14,294 bases of DNA from Nitrososphaerota archaeon (GTDB taxonomy: Archaea > Thermoproteota > Nitrososphaeria > Nitrososphaerales > Nitrosopumilaceae), in assembly GCA_016871975.1 (NCBI GenBank), contig VHBM01000027.1:1-14294 (forward strand), written 5' to 3'. This document shows, piece after piece, positions 6,703 to 13,162 of this stretch. The position numbers were made by a program, and so were the translations under genes. Every line of letters begins with the position of its first letter. Within the stretch, counting starts at the first letter, position 1. The notes beneath the pieces were generated by a model. The model made no database searches. It was not told the origin of the DNA and saw only the letters and a program-made list of their open reading frames with translations.

Positions 6703-7206
6703 TTACTTGGATTCTGTTTCCTTGGCATAAAGAAGAAAATATGTCTGTCTAACCAAGTATGTTTTTTGGAATTTTCTGGTCAGCTCCTCCAATAACAAAA
6801 GCGCGTCATTGAGGGTGGTTGTACCCTTTCTGTATTCAAAAATCACATCAAGGATTTTGGCTTTTTCTTCAGGCATTAGCTCTTTTTTGAAATAGCCAAA
6901 TATTTTTTGTAACACGTTTGCATGAAATTTTGTGGAGGGCTCGCTTTTGAGAACTTGGCCAAGCTGCAAACCATATTTTACAAAAACTGTATCCAGTGCA
7001 AGGCGTTCATGGTTTGCAACAATGTTTCCCAATATTCTGGTTCCATGTGGGCTGTGTGCCATCAGCAGGAATTTGTTAATGGAGTGAAAGTGCACTAGCT
7101 TTTCAATGTCAGGACTGGACTGAATTTCTGAGAACCCTTTTCTTACATATTCGGAGATCTGCAAGCTGGTCAGAAATACGTCGGTGTTTTTTGGCACACT
7201 CATCAT
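6703..7206 (-). CDS. DUF1722 (YbgA-like) protein
   Basis: A stand-alone DUF1722 domain of 167 residues, helical. The family block is clear near residues 44-60: NKFLLMAHSP followed by G-x-x-I-L-G and then the helix with NHERLALDTVFVKY. In bacteria this domain is found as YbgA or fused after DUF523, and in Escherichia coli ybgA sits beside the photolyase gene phrB. Here too it is next to photolyase, but divergent rather than in tandem. The biochemical role of the domain is unsettled. Two adjacent ATGs (7206 and 7203) could serve as start. The TATA-like TTAAAATA on the minus strand (7226-7233) predicts a leaderless start at 7206. The shared upstream element centred at 7260.5 is 54.5 bp away. The gene converges on the cobalamin-binding protein gene with 14 bp between stops. 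Confidence 0.88.
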   Translation of the reverse strand: MMSVPKNTDVFLTSLQISEYVRKGFSEIQSSPDIEKLVHFHSINKFLLMAHSPHGTRILGNIVANHERLALDTVFVKYGLQLGQVLKSEPSTKFHANVLQKIFGYFKKELMPEEKAKILDVIFEYRKGTTTLNDALLLLEELTRKFQKTYLVRQTYFLLYAKETESK

Positions 7207-7225
7207 AATATTAGCTGAAAATCAA

Positions 7226-7298
7226 TATTTTAACCAGAAAAAGTTTAATGGAAAATTAGCACTAGGTTATCTGGATATTATCGTTTTTTACTAAAATT
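7226..7298. promoter_or_regulatory. Shared DUF1722/photolyase promoter with one central element
   Basis: AAAATTAGCACTAG at 7252-7265 is identical over 14 bases to 5782-5795 in the cobalamin-protein promoter. Its core TAGCACTA (7257-7264) lies 52.5 bp from the photolyase ATG (7313) and 54.5 bp from the DUF1722 ATG (7206), so one site can serve both directions. The TATA candidate is TATTTTAA 7226-7233 for the leftward gene and a weaker TTTTTACTAAAAT around 7285-7297 for the rightward gene. Confidence 0.78.
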
Positions 7299-7312
7299 GG
7301 ACAAGATTTGAC

Positions 7313-8638
7313 ATGAGGTACCAGACGTCGCTTTTCATATTTAGCAGAGACATGCGAATCGATGACAATTCTGGCCTAATTGAGGCCTGCGCGAATTCAG
7401 ATATGGTAATTGCCTGTTTTATCCTAAACCCAAAACTTGCAAAAAACAACTCGTTTAGGCTCAGATTTCTGTTTGACTGCATTGATGATCTTAGGGGCGA
7501 ATTTGCAAATAGAAAAGCCTGGCTGCACGTCATACTTGGAGATTATGTTGAATCAATAAAGCATCTATCCAATATTAAAAAAATTGATGCGGTATTTATC
7601 AACCAAGATTTTACTCCATTTGCCAAAAAAAGACAAAACGAAATAGGACAGTTTTGCAAACAAAACAACATAGCATTTCACCAGTACATTGATCATTTAA
7701 TGTATGATCCTAATCTTGTCAAGACGAATGAAGGAAGGTCGTATACTGTCTTTTCCCAGTTTTTCAGAGCGGCCACCCAGATTCAAGTTTCCAAGCCAAG
7801 AAGCAATAATTTTAGTAATTTTTATTCAGAAAAACTTGATCAGGGGTTGAAGCAAGACTTGGATTTTTCCATTTCAATGGGCGGAGGCAGAAAAAACGCA
7901 AAAAAAATTCTAAAAAACATTGACGCTTTTGCAGACTATGCGGTAAAAAGAGACTATCCGCAATATCCCACGACCATGCTTTCTGCGCATAACAGGTTTG
8001 GTACTATCTCGATTAGGGAACTATACCATACCATATCGACTAGTTTAGGTGCAAATCACACCCTAATATCAGAAATCCACTGGAAGGAGTTCTTTGGCCA
8101 CATTTTGTATCATTTTCCACATGTAACCAAAGGCGCATTCAGGCAAAAACACTCTAACATACAATGGGCAAAAAATCAGGCCCACCTAGAGGCCTGGAAG
8201 CATGGAAAAACTGGCTTCCCAATAGTTGATGCTGGCATGAGGCAGCTAAACAAGACTGGCTTTATGCACAACAGAATACGCATGATTGTTGCTTCTTTTT
8301 TGAGTAAGGACCTGCATATAGACTGGAGAGAGGGTGAACATTATTTTGCAGAAAAGCTGGTAGACTATGATCTGGCAGTAAACAACGGCAACTGGCAGTG
8401 GACGGCATCAACTGGATGCGATGCACAACCATGGTTTAGAATTTTCAATCCATGGCTGCAACAAAAAAAATTTGATCCCAATTGCATATACATTAAAAAA
8501 TTTATACCAGAGCTGAAAACACTTTCCCCCGCTCAGATTCACAGTTTAGAATCAGAGTCGTTTGGTGAAAAATATCCTAGACCCATAGTTGTTCATTCAA
8601 CAGAAGCAAGAATTGCGAAAGAAATGTTCTCGGTTTAG
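7313..8638 (+). CDS. phrB: Deoxyribodipyrimidine photolyase, class I
   Basis: Repairs UV-induced cyclobutane pyrimidine dimers using blue light and FAD; 441 residues, full length. N-terminal antenna domain: FSRDMRIDDN (10-19) matches the R-D-L-R-x-x-D-N motif. The C-terminal FAD-binding domain is well conserved: HWKEFFGHILYHFP (256-269), GFPIVDAGMRQL (301-312), MHNRIRMIVASFLSKDL (318-334), IDWREGE (336-342) and NGNWQWTASTGCDAQPWFRIFNP (358-380). Trp residues are at the places expected for the electron-transfer triad (W361/W363, W338, W285). The antenna chromophore cannot be told. The close match to the E. coli-like active-site blocks favours a CPD photolyase over a cryptochrome. The promoter is leaderless, with the TAGCACTA element 52.5 bp upstream and shared with the DUF1722 gene. 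Confidence 0.95.
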   Translation: MRYQTSLFIFSRDMRIDDNSGLIEACANSDMVIACFILNPKLAKNNSFRLRFLFDCIDDLRGEFANRKAWLHVILGDYVESIKHLSNIKKIDAVFINQDFTPFAKKRQNEIGQFCKQNNIAFHQYIDHLMYDPNLVKTNEGRSYTVFSQFFRAATQIQVSKPRSNNFSNFYSEKLDQGLKQDLDFSISMGGGRKNAKKILKNIDAFADYAVKRDYPQYPTTMLSAHNRFGTISIRELYHTISTSLGANHTLISEIHWKEFFGHILYHFPHVTKGAFRQKHSNIQWAKNQAHLEAWKHGKTGFPIVDAGMRQLNKTGFMHNRIRMIVASFLSKDLHIDWREGEHYFAEKLVDYDLAVNNGNWQWTASTGCDAQPWFRIFNPWLQQKKFDPNCIYIKKFIPELKTLSPAQIHSLESESFGEKYPRPIVVHSTEARIAKEMFSV

Positions 8639-8741
8639 AAGACGCTACTAGACCAAAGCTAGTTTTAGGTGGTTGCTTCAGCATCATTCCATAAAATTAA
8701 TTGATAAAAATTATGCGTTTTCAGGATAACTGATTCTCGAA

Positions 8742-9089
8742 TTAAGGAATAAATTCAGAAATGTTAGTTTTTGATATTTTTAGATCAGGGAATTCTCTTT
8801 GAATAATTTTAGCCATGTGACCAAGGGAAATTTTCACTCCATCTGTTTTTTCTGGATCTGTTCCAGGATACAATCTAATGGTTGTTTTTTCCTCTTTTGC
8901 AAATATCTCAATTAGGAATTGCTGATTTTTCTCATCGATGACTACTGTGGGAACCAGTGCTACTTTTTTGTCCTTAGATAAAAAGAAATCATTTAGTTTG
9001 ATTATGCACGGCTCCATTGTTACAAATGGAGCAAAATCAGCATAAAGAGTATCCAAGTGTATTGTTTTATCAAAGACGATGTGAGGCAT
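8742..9089 (-). CDS. Hypothetical protein downstream of a zinc ribbon
   Basis: Unrecognised soluble protein of 115 residues with alternating hydrophobic strands (VALVPTVVID, QQFLIEIF, TTIRLYP) and a final Lys-rich helix, suggesting a compact beta-rich fold. It has no Cys pairs, signal or membrane segment. Its ATG lies 1 bp after the stop of the zinc-ribbon gene, so the two form an operon driven by the promoter at about 9301-9340 and are likely functionally linked. It converges on photolyase with about 100 bp between. That gap (8639-8741) holds nothing I can name beyond AT-rich DNA that may carry transcription terminators. Confidence 0.75.
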   Translation of the reverse strand: MPHIVFDKTIHLDTLYADFAPFVTMEPCIIKLNDFFLSKDKKVALVPTVVIDEKNQQFLIEIFAKEEKTTIRLYPGTDPEKTDGVKISLGHMAKIIQREFPDLKISKTNISEFIP

Positions 9090-9090
9090 T

Positions 9091-9282
9091 TTAGTTCGCT
9101 CCTGATGCTCGGTGTCTTGCTTTTGATCTCAACCTGGTACCACAGCAAGGGCAACACGCCGTATCTACTCGTAGATACAAGGAGCAAGTGGTGCATCGTT
9201 TTTGTCCCACGTCATATCTGGAACCGTTTGATGTTCGTTCCGCTTTGTAATCTATACAGAATCCTTTACATAATGAGGACAT
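9091..9282 (-). CDS. Small zinc-ribbon protein, 63 residues
   Basis: A basic zinc-binding protein. Seen: C5 and C9 near the N-terminus (SLCKGFC), C30-x2-C33 (RCTTC) and the cluster C43-C44-P-C46-C47 (ACCPCCGTRLRS). The second and third groups make a classic C-x2-C/C-x2-C ribbon, and the tail is Arg-rich (RSKARHR). Short proteins of this layout recur in thaumarchaeal genomes and are thought to bind nucleic acid or protein; function is unknown. The rightward open frame covering the same DNA is a shadow: this strand has the promoter, with TATA-like TTAAATAAAA at 9301-9311 (minus strand) and the regulatory element (TGGCACTA on the minus strand, 9332-9339) centred 53.5 bp from ATG 9282. It leads the operon with the downstream 115-residue protein. 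Confidence 0.85.
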   Translation of the reverse strand: MSSLCKGFCIDYKAERTSNGSRYDVGQKRCTTCSLYLRVDTACCPCCGTRLRSKARHRASGAN

Positions 9283-9300
9283 GACATCACTATTCTTGAT

Positions 9301-9370
9301 TTTTATTTAAGCCAAGGATGATCTTTCTTTCTAGTGCCAATTAATGCGGCAAAGCAATTTGAGTTATAAT
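9301..9370. promoter_or_regulatory. Divergent promoter with one central TGGCACTA element
   Basis: TAGTGCCA at 9332-9339 (minus strand TGGCACTA, within ATTGGCACTAGA) is centred 53.5 bp from ATG 9282 (leftward) and 56.5 bp from ATG 9392 (rightward). TATA boxes: TTTTATTTAAG 9301-9311 read leftward and TTATAATAAT 9364-9373 read rightward, each about 24-25 bp from its start codon. The start-to-start distance is 110 bp. Confidence 0.72.
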
Positions 9371-9391
9371 AATAAAATCAACATAATAAGC

Positions 9392-9511
9392 ATGATTCAA
9401 AACGCTAATGAGGATAAAAGTTGTCCAAAATTAATAGAATTACTATTGGACAGGATTTCAATCAGAATTCTCCAATCAATCTCTACAACACCTAAATCGA
9501 TTCATTTGTAG
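9392..9511 (+). pseudogene. Short 39-codon ORF, possible truncated winged-helix regulator
   Basis: ATG 9392 opens a frame that ends in TAG (9509-9511), followed at once by TAA in the same frame. The peptide contains LLLDRISIRILQSISTTPKS, which reads like the first helix and turn of an ArsR-type winged-helix domain (pattern L-D-x-x-x-R-I-L-x-x-I-x-x-x-P-K-S), cut off before the recognition helix. Downstream DNA to 9690 is very AT-rich and I find no continuation in any frame. The promoter is intact: TATA at 9364-9373, 25 bp upstream, and the shared element centred 56.5 bp upstream. It is either a decayed regulator or a genuine micro-protein; I lean to decay. Confidence 0.5.
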
Positions 9512-9644
9512 TAAAATCAAAAAAATCATTTTTATGTTTACATACATTTTCTATATTTACAATGTTAATTTTTTTGTTCACACAAATAATTAGATAATTT
9601 TAATATTTTAGGAATACCAGAATAAAAAAACATCATTAAGATTT

Positions 9645-9684
9645 TACCACTAGGGAAAAAATTACTGTGCAGTTATTATTATAG
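9645..9684 (+). promoter_or_regulatory. Promoter with TACCACTA variant element
   Basis: TACCACTA at 9645-9652, followed by GG as in other copies (CACTAGG), is centred 53.5 bp before ATG 9702. The TATA-like TTATTATTATAG at 9673-9684 is centred about 25 bp before the same ATG. Together they select ATG 9702 as the start of the downstream zinc-ribbon gene. It is the most diverged copy of the element that I accept. Confidence 0.6.
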
Positions 9685-9701
9685 AATTGTTTAGAGATAT
9701 T

Positions 9702-9878
9702 ATGTTAGAATCAAGCTATAACCGCAAACCGTTATTGGCGTCATGTCCATTTTGCAGGCAATCTACTTTGTTTACAACTCAAGTGAAGGGGAAAAATATA
9801 GTTGAAATACTAGCATGTAAGAGTTGTAAGGTTGTTTTATCAGTTGATAAACTCAAGAAAATACTCTGGTCTAATTAG
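9702..9878 (+). CDS. Small zinc-ribbon protein, 58 residues
   Basis: A compact ribbon: C15-P-F-C18 and C39-K-S-C42 separated by two beta strands (STLFTTQV, NIVEILACK), with a Lys-rich C-terminal helix (VDKLKKILW). This is the usual arrangement of small archaeal zinc ribbons that serve as transcription or translation accessory factors. An in-frame TTG at 9687 would add five residues, but the promoter geometry places the leaderless start at ATG 9702. It converges on another small zinc-finger gene with 24 bp between stops, and a 10-bp inverted repeat spans that gap. Confidence 0.78.
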   Translation: MLESSYNRKPLLASCPFCRQSTLFTTQVKGKNIVEILACKSCKVVLSVDKLKKILWSN

Positions 9879-9881
9879 TTC

Positions 9882-9908
9882 AATTAGTCAATTTACATTT
9901 GACTAATT
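9882..9908. terminator. Perfect 10-bp inverted repeat between convergent genes
   Basis: AATTAGTCAA 9882-9891 and TTGACTAATT 9899-9908 are exact reverse complements with a 7-base loop (TTTACAT). It lies just after the stop of the rightward zinc-ribbon gene and overlaps the stop of the leftward one (TAG at 9903-9905 on the minus strand). The position suits a bidirectional terminator or a 3' RNA-stabilising hairpin. The stem is AT-rich, so the RNA hairpin would be weak. Confidence 0.55.
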
Positions 9909-10088
9909 ATCAAACCAGAATTTTTTACAGTTATAGCACTTAATTTTCCTTCTTACAGATATATGTAATTTTCTGACTTCTATTATTCCAAAATCCATTG
10001 AGCCGCATGTTGGACATCCATCATCCCGCAGTATTTTTGATTTGAGAAATTTTGGGATTGTATTTTTTGCTGTAACCATTAAAATCAC
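9903..10088 (-). CDS. Small zinc-finger protein, 61 residues
   Basis: Contains C25-P-T-C28 (DGCPTCGSMDFG) and C51-Y-N-C54 (KCYNCKKFW), two ligand pairs about 22 residues apart joined by basic strands, and ends in an aromatic tail (KFWFDN). The layout resembles single zinc ribbons of TFB/TFIIS type, but it is too short for a general factor. GTG 10088 overlaps the stop of the upstream flavoprotein gene by 4 bases (GTGA), so it is probably the second gene of that operon; an in-frame ATG at 10079 is an alternative giving 58 residues. Function unknown. Confidence 0.78.
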   Translation of the reverse strand: MILMVTAKNTIPKFLKSKILRDDGCPTCGSMDFGIIEVRKLHISVRRKIKCYNCKKFWFDN

Positions 10089-10555
10089 TGATTTGCATTT
10101 CCCATTCTATTTGTATAGTCATAATGAAACACTTTATTTGGAACAATTTCAAGTGCAACCTCTTTATCTGAATTATCCAAAAGAAATTTTTCTAGTTTAG
10201 GGTTTTTTTGTCCAAGATATTTTCTTATTAGTAATGAAAGAATGTTTTTTCCATCTTCAGGCTTGATATTACAAATTCCATTTCCGCGTATACCTCTATA
10301 AGGAGGCTTGTCAGAAGCTATCTCAAATCCACATGCGGGGTTTTTTTCAAGGTATTCAACAATTTTTGCATTTTTCTTTGTGGCACAGTAAATTCTTCCA
10401 TCTATTATGCTGAACCAAAGCGATAGTACACATGGATAACCGTTTGTCGATATGCAACCTATTCGAATTGGGATCCTTTGTTCCTCAAGCGACATGATAA
10501 TAGGAGTGGGGACCAAGTTTTGGGTTTCCGAGTTATTAGCAAGAAGATATTCCAT
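10085..10555 (-). CDS. Pyridoxamine 5'-phosphate oxidase-fold flavoprotein
   Basis: About 156 residues with the split-barrel fold that binds FMN or F420. Seen: RIGCISTNGYPCVLSLWFSI, the family's first strands (hydrophobic, turn N-G-x-P, then a W-F strand). GRIYCATKKNAKIVEYLEKNP follows, with the K-x-x-N-x-x-x-L-x-x-N-P pattern common to PPOX enzymes, then GNG and a helix, and finally EIVPNKVFHYDY. Substrate and cofactor cannot be decided; archaeal members often use F420. An internal ATG at 10495 begins closer to the fold, but ATG 10555 fits the promoter (TATA 10576-10585, 25 bp upstream; element centred 56.5 bp upstream). It is coupled to the following zinc-finger gene by a GTGA overlap. Confidence 0.87.
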   Translation of the reverse strand: MEYLLANNSETQNLVPTPIIMSLEEQRIPIRIGCISTNGYPCVLSLWFSIIDGRIYCATKKNAKIVEYLEKNPACGFEIASDKPPYRGIRGNGICNIKPEDGKNILSLLIRKYLGQKNPKLEKFLLDNSDKEVALEIVPNKVFHYDYTNRMGNANQ

Positions 10556-10575
10556 GTTTGTGCTGATGGTTTTTT

Positions 10576-10617
10576 GAATATAACCTCAGTTTGGAAATCT
10601 AATAGGTTAGCACTAGG
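10576..10617 (-). promoter_or_regulatory. Leaderless promoter with TAGCACTA element
   Basis: GTTAGCACTAGG at 10606-10617 (core 10608-10615) is centred 56.5 bp from ATG 10555, and GGTTATATTC on the minus strand (10576-10585) is the TATA box, 25 bp from the start. Unlike three other sites, I find no rightward gene at the mirror position, so this one serves one direction only. The rest of the gap (10618-10728) holds nothing else I can identify. Confidence 0.75.
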
Positions 10618-10728
10618 CTGATTTTTTATCATTATGCTAAATGTGTGATTAGGCATCATTAAACCTGAGCTAAAAATCAAGAAAGAACAACCTTTTTCAG
10701 CATTATAATTAAAAGAATAGCGAATTTA

Positions 10729-11052
10729 TCAGATCAAGCCTGTGATAATTTCTAGATTAACAAATTCATCCTGATTGTCTGCAATGAAATTGGTAATTTC
10801 ATTTGAATCAATTTCAATCCATTCTGATTCTCCAGCAAAGGTCAAAAAGTCCTCTACGTGCTTTTTAGAGCCAGTAAATGAAACTAGGATTTTCTCGCCA
10901 ATTTTTTCCCTAGATGATGGCAATAGTATTGCCTTGCCATATCTGCCCTCGTGCTGAATGTTAATGGTGTATTCGTTTCCTAATAGTTCTGCCTTGCCGA
11001 CAAAATAGCTCTCCTGAATGTCCAGTCTTTTGATTTTCAGAGAATATTTCAT
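10729..11052 (-). CDS. Hypothetical protein, 107 residues
   Basis: No family recognised. The sequence is beta-rich and acidic towards the end. It has strands SLKIKRLDI, YTINIQHEG and KILVSFTGS, a helix with HVEDFLTFAGESEWIEI, and a final DNQDEFVNLEIITGL. It has no Cys pairs, signal peptide or membrane helix, so it is probably cytoplasmic. ATG 11052 is supported by a TATA-like CCTATAACC on the minus strand (11072-11081), 24.5 bp upstream, and the CAGCACTA element centred 56.5 bp upstream, which it shares with the divergent 46-codon gene. Confidence 0.76.
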   Translation of the reverse strand: MKYSLKIKRLDIQESYFVGKAELLGNEYTINIQHEGRYGKAILLPSSREKIGEKILVSFTGSKKHVEDFLTFAGESEWIEIDSNEITNFIADNQDEFVNLEIITGLI

Positions 11053-11071
11053 GGTACTATTGAATTTTTTT

Positions 11072-11139
11072 GGGTTATAGGTTACAATTATACATATCCA
11101 ATGTCAGCACTAGAGTCCGATTTTAACACCACTTAAATT
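11072..11139. promoter_or_regulatory. Divergent promoter with one central CAGCACTA element
   Basis: CAGCACTA at 11105-11112 (followed by GA, as in other copies) is centred 52.5 bp from ATG 11161 and 56.5 bp from ATG 11052. TATA boxes are GGTTATAGG 11073-11081 (leftward) and CTTAAATT 11132-11139 (rightward), each about 25 bp from its start. The start-to-start distance is 109 bp, nearly the same as the two other divergent pairs. Confidence 0.75.
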
Positions 11140-11160
11140 CAAACTAGATGCAATAGATTT

Positions 11161-11301
11161 ATGCAAGGAGAGTTTGACCCAAAGTTTGCTTACGTAGCAG
11201 ACGATAGTATGGATTTGGTAGTCAAGATTGCCAAATTTCTAGGCAGACAGTACACGTCATTATTAGAATCAATTAGGCGCTCTATTTCAGAATCTGAATA
11301 G
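11161..11301 (+). CDS. Small ORF, 46 residues
   Basis: Runs from ATG 11161 to TAG 11299-11301. The peptide starts acidic (QGEFDPKFAYVADDSMD) and ends in an amphipathic basic helix (LVVKIAKFLGRQYTSLLESI, then RRSISESE). No family recognised. Reasons to believe it: a TATA box (CTTAAATT) 25.5 bp upstream for a leaderless message, the regulatory element at 52.5 bp as in its better-known neighbours, a protein-like composition, and a tidy 7-bp gap to the convergent oxidoreductase. The long helix suggests a small partner or regulator that binds another protein or nucleic acid, but this is only inference. Confidence 0.68.
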   Translation: MQGEFDPKFAYVADDSMDLVVKIAKFLGRQYTSLLESIRRSISESE

Positions 11302-11308
11302 AGAGAAT

Positions 11309-12640
11309 TTATCCAGATGTCAAATGTTCAATTATTTTCGGATAGCAAAGAAAAGAGCTTTGTGCTGCAGAGTCCGTGCCAATACCATAGCTAATAGTTG
11401 AATCGCCGACAAAAAACAATCCGGTCACATTTGTCTGGTGTGGGAATTTTTGCTTCCATACTAGTCCTGGCTCTTTGACTACAGATTCTACTAGATTCCA
11501 TGCCATAGAGCGCTCCCAGATTAGAGATTTTGTAAAGTTTGGATATATTTGTGAGATTTCATCTTTCATTTTTTCTGTGAGTTCTTTGATTTTTTGTGGA
11601 TTCTTAGTGTCTTCAGATGGAACTGGTGCTCCTGCCATGATAAGATATTCTCCTTTGGGTGAGACAGCACTTGCGATATTTGTTACAAAAAATATTCCTT
11701 TTGTCATGTAATCACCAACTGGAAAGACTAGCTGTCGAGTATCAAGCCTATCAGAGCAGCAAAAATGCGCTTCAATTACGGATGTTGTTTTTTCTAGTCT
11801 TTTTGCCATTGAATGCAATGACTGGTCCAGTAAATTTGGCTCAAAGAGCTCCTTTATTGCCAGATATGCAGGATTTGTAACTACAACACAGTCAGAGTTC
11901 ACATTAGTTCCATCTTCTAGAATAATTCCTTCTGCCTTGGTATTTTGGATTTTGACCTGCTTTACTGATTTGCCTAGAAAAATTTTGCCGCCGTTGCTGG
12001 TGATATAATTAGAGACTAGCTTGCATATGGTATCGTATCCTCCTTGTGCAGGATATGCAAGCTCGCTAGTTCCTCCTTTGAACGGATTAGCCCTGATGAT
12101 CATTCTCATAAATTCACCGAGTGCGACATGCTCTGGGCTGTCTGCAAATGCAAGAATGCAGACTGCATCAAAAAATGCCCTAGTTTTTCTGTCAAGCTTG
12201 TCAATTATTTGCATCATTGATGTATTGTCAAATTTCTCTGATTTTTCTACAGATGCGAAGGCCATTGGCAGCATTACTTTCAATAAAGAAATTCTTCCAG
12301 ATAATGGTAAAAGCGAGAATTTTAAAATGTCTGTAATTCCCTTTGGATATTTATGATATTTCTTGTTTTCATAAAACGCAATATCATTTACTTTGGCAAG
12401 CTTTAGATCATTTACAATCCCAATTTCTTCTAGCAGTTTGTATACGGCCGAAGTCTTGTAAAATGGCATTATGTGAAATCCGTTATCTAGTATGTGGTTT
12501 TTGTATATTGAAGACTTGGTTCTACCTCCTACAAAGCTGGATTTTTCATAAATAGAGACATCAAATCCTTTTTTGACTAAAAGAGCGCCCATGCAAAGGC
12601 CTGATATTCCGCTGCCGATTATTGATACTGATTTATTCAT
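11309..12640 (-). CDS. Phytoene desaturase-like FAD-dependent oxidoreductase
   Basis: Flavoprotein of 443 residues in the CrtI/amine oxidase superfamily. Seen: the dinucleotide loop SIIGSGISGLCMG (G9-x-G11-x2-G14), E32 at the end of strand 2 for the FAD ribose, and the superfamily's GGR (38-40). Mid-sequence blocks GGYDTICKLVSNYI and GKIFLGKSVKQVKI precede the FAD-closing C-terminal motif GLFFVGDSTISYGIGTDSAA. Relatives saturate or desaturate isoprenoids (carotenoid, retinol or archaeal lipid precursors); the specific substrate cannot be read from the sequence. No other crt genes lie in the window. The leaderless start is supported by TTTAAATATAAAA on the minus strand around 12659-12671, about 25 bp upstream. 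At the place of the regulatory element there is only a poor match (TAATACTT, centred 50.5 bp upstream). Confidence 0.87.
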   Translation of the reverse strand: MNKSVSIIGSGISGLCMGALLVKKGFDVSIYEKSSFVGGRTKSSIYKNHILDNGFHIMPFYKTSAVYKLLEEIGIVNDLKLAKVNDIAFYENKKYHKYPKGITDILKFSLLPLSGRISLLKVMLPMAFASVEKSEKFDNTSMMQIIDKLDRKTRAFFDAVCILAFADSPEHVALGEFMRMIIRANPFKGGTSELAYPAQGGYDTICKLVSNYITSNGGKIFLGKSVKQVKIQNTKAEGIILEDGTNVNSDCVVVTNPAYLAIKELFEPNLLDQSLHSMAKRLEKTTSVIEAHFCCSDRLDTRQLVFPVGDYMTKGIFFVTNIASAVSPKGEYLIMAGAPVPSEDTKNPQKIKELTEKMKDEISQIYPNFTKSLIWERSMAWNLVESVVKEPGLVWKQKFPHQTNVTGLFFVGDSTISYGIGTDSAAQSSFLCYPKIIEHLTSG

Positions 12641-12748
12641 ATCTGATTTTGCTGAGTTTTTATATTTAAAATGAGTTTGGTTTAGTTAATACTTTGAAAG
12701 TAATTTTTGCAACTTTTATAATTTTACAATTGATTGACTGTTAATTAT

Positions 12749-13162
12749 CTAAAAATTTTGTTCATCAGATGACTCAAAAATTATCGGGATTTGGTTTCCT
12801 TGACTATCCCATGCAAAAATGTCAGTATCATTCTCATATGGGGATTGCACAATTATTGACACCAGCCCAAAAAAATTGTGCAGGTCCGTAATAGATGGCT
12901 CTGCTGAGCCGCTTGGATGTGAGTGAGCGGTTCCCACATATGCCAAGTCTAGTGGTAAGAATGATTGTGGAAAGCCAGCAAACGTCTGGTCGCTGTAGGA
13001 AAACGGCGGAATTGAAAGCCCGTCTATTGTGATTAGACCCTTTTTGGACTTGCCCTTGAGAATCAAAATTGCTTCGTATGGGTGCTTCATTTTACAATAT
13101 GACAAAATGCTGTCGTGCACTTCTTTTTTCAAAAATACCTTACGCTCTGGCTTGGCACCCAT
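12749..13162 (-). CDS. JAMM/MPN+ metalloprotease (Rpn11-like)
   Basis: Zinc-dependent isopeptidase of 137 residues. The full JAMM signature is present: E30 (YEAILIL) as general base, H80-S-H82-P83, then S90 and D93 in AHSHPSGSAEPSITD, exactly H-x-H-P-x6-S-x2-D. Archaeal members remove ubiquitin-like modifiers such as SAMP from proteins, or act on related thiocarboxylated sulphur carriers; which applies here is not known. It has no inhibitory insert or extra domain. ATG 13162 shares one base with the stop codon of an upstream open frame (TAATG), hinting at coupled translation. Codon use and length match its neighbours. Confidence 0.93.
   Translation of the reverse strand: MGAKPERKVFLKKEVHDSILSYCKMKHPYEAILILKGKSKKGLITIDGLSIPPFSYSDQTFAGFPQSFLPLDLAYVGTAHSHPSGSAEPSITDLHNFFGLVSIIVQSPYENDTDIFAWDSQGNQIPIIFESSDEQNF

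Noticed and set aside
9057..9284. 75-codon rightward ORF over the zinc-ribbon gene
   Set aside because: Antisense shadow: the minus strand has Cys motifs, TATA box and element at the right distances, while the plus strand has none for this frame.
12687..12694. TAATACTT at the element position upstream of the phytoene-desaturase-like gene
   Set aside because: Only a loose match to TAGCACTA in AT-rich DNA; the distance (50.5 bp) is suggestive but not enough to include it.
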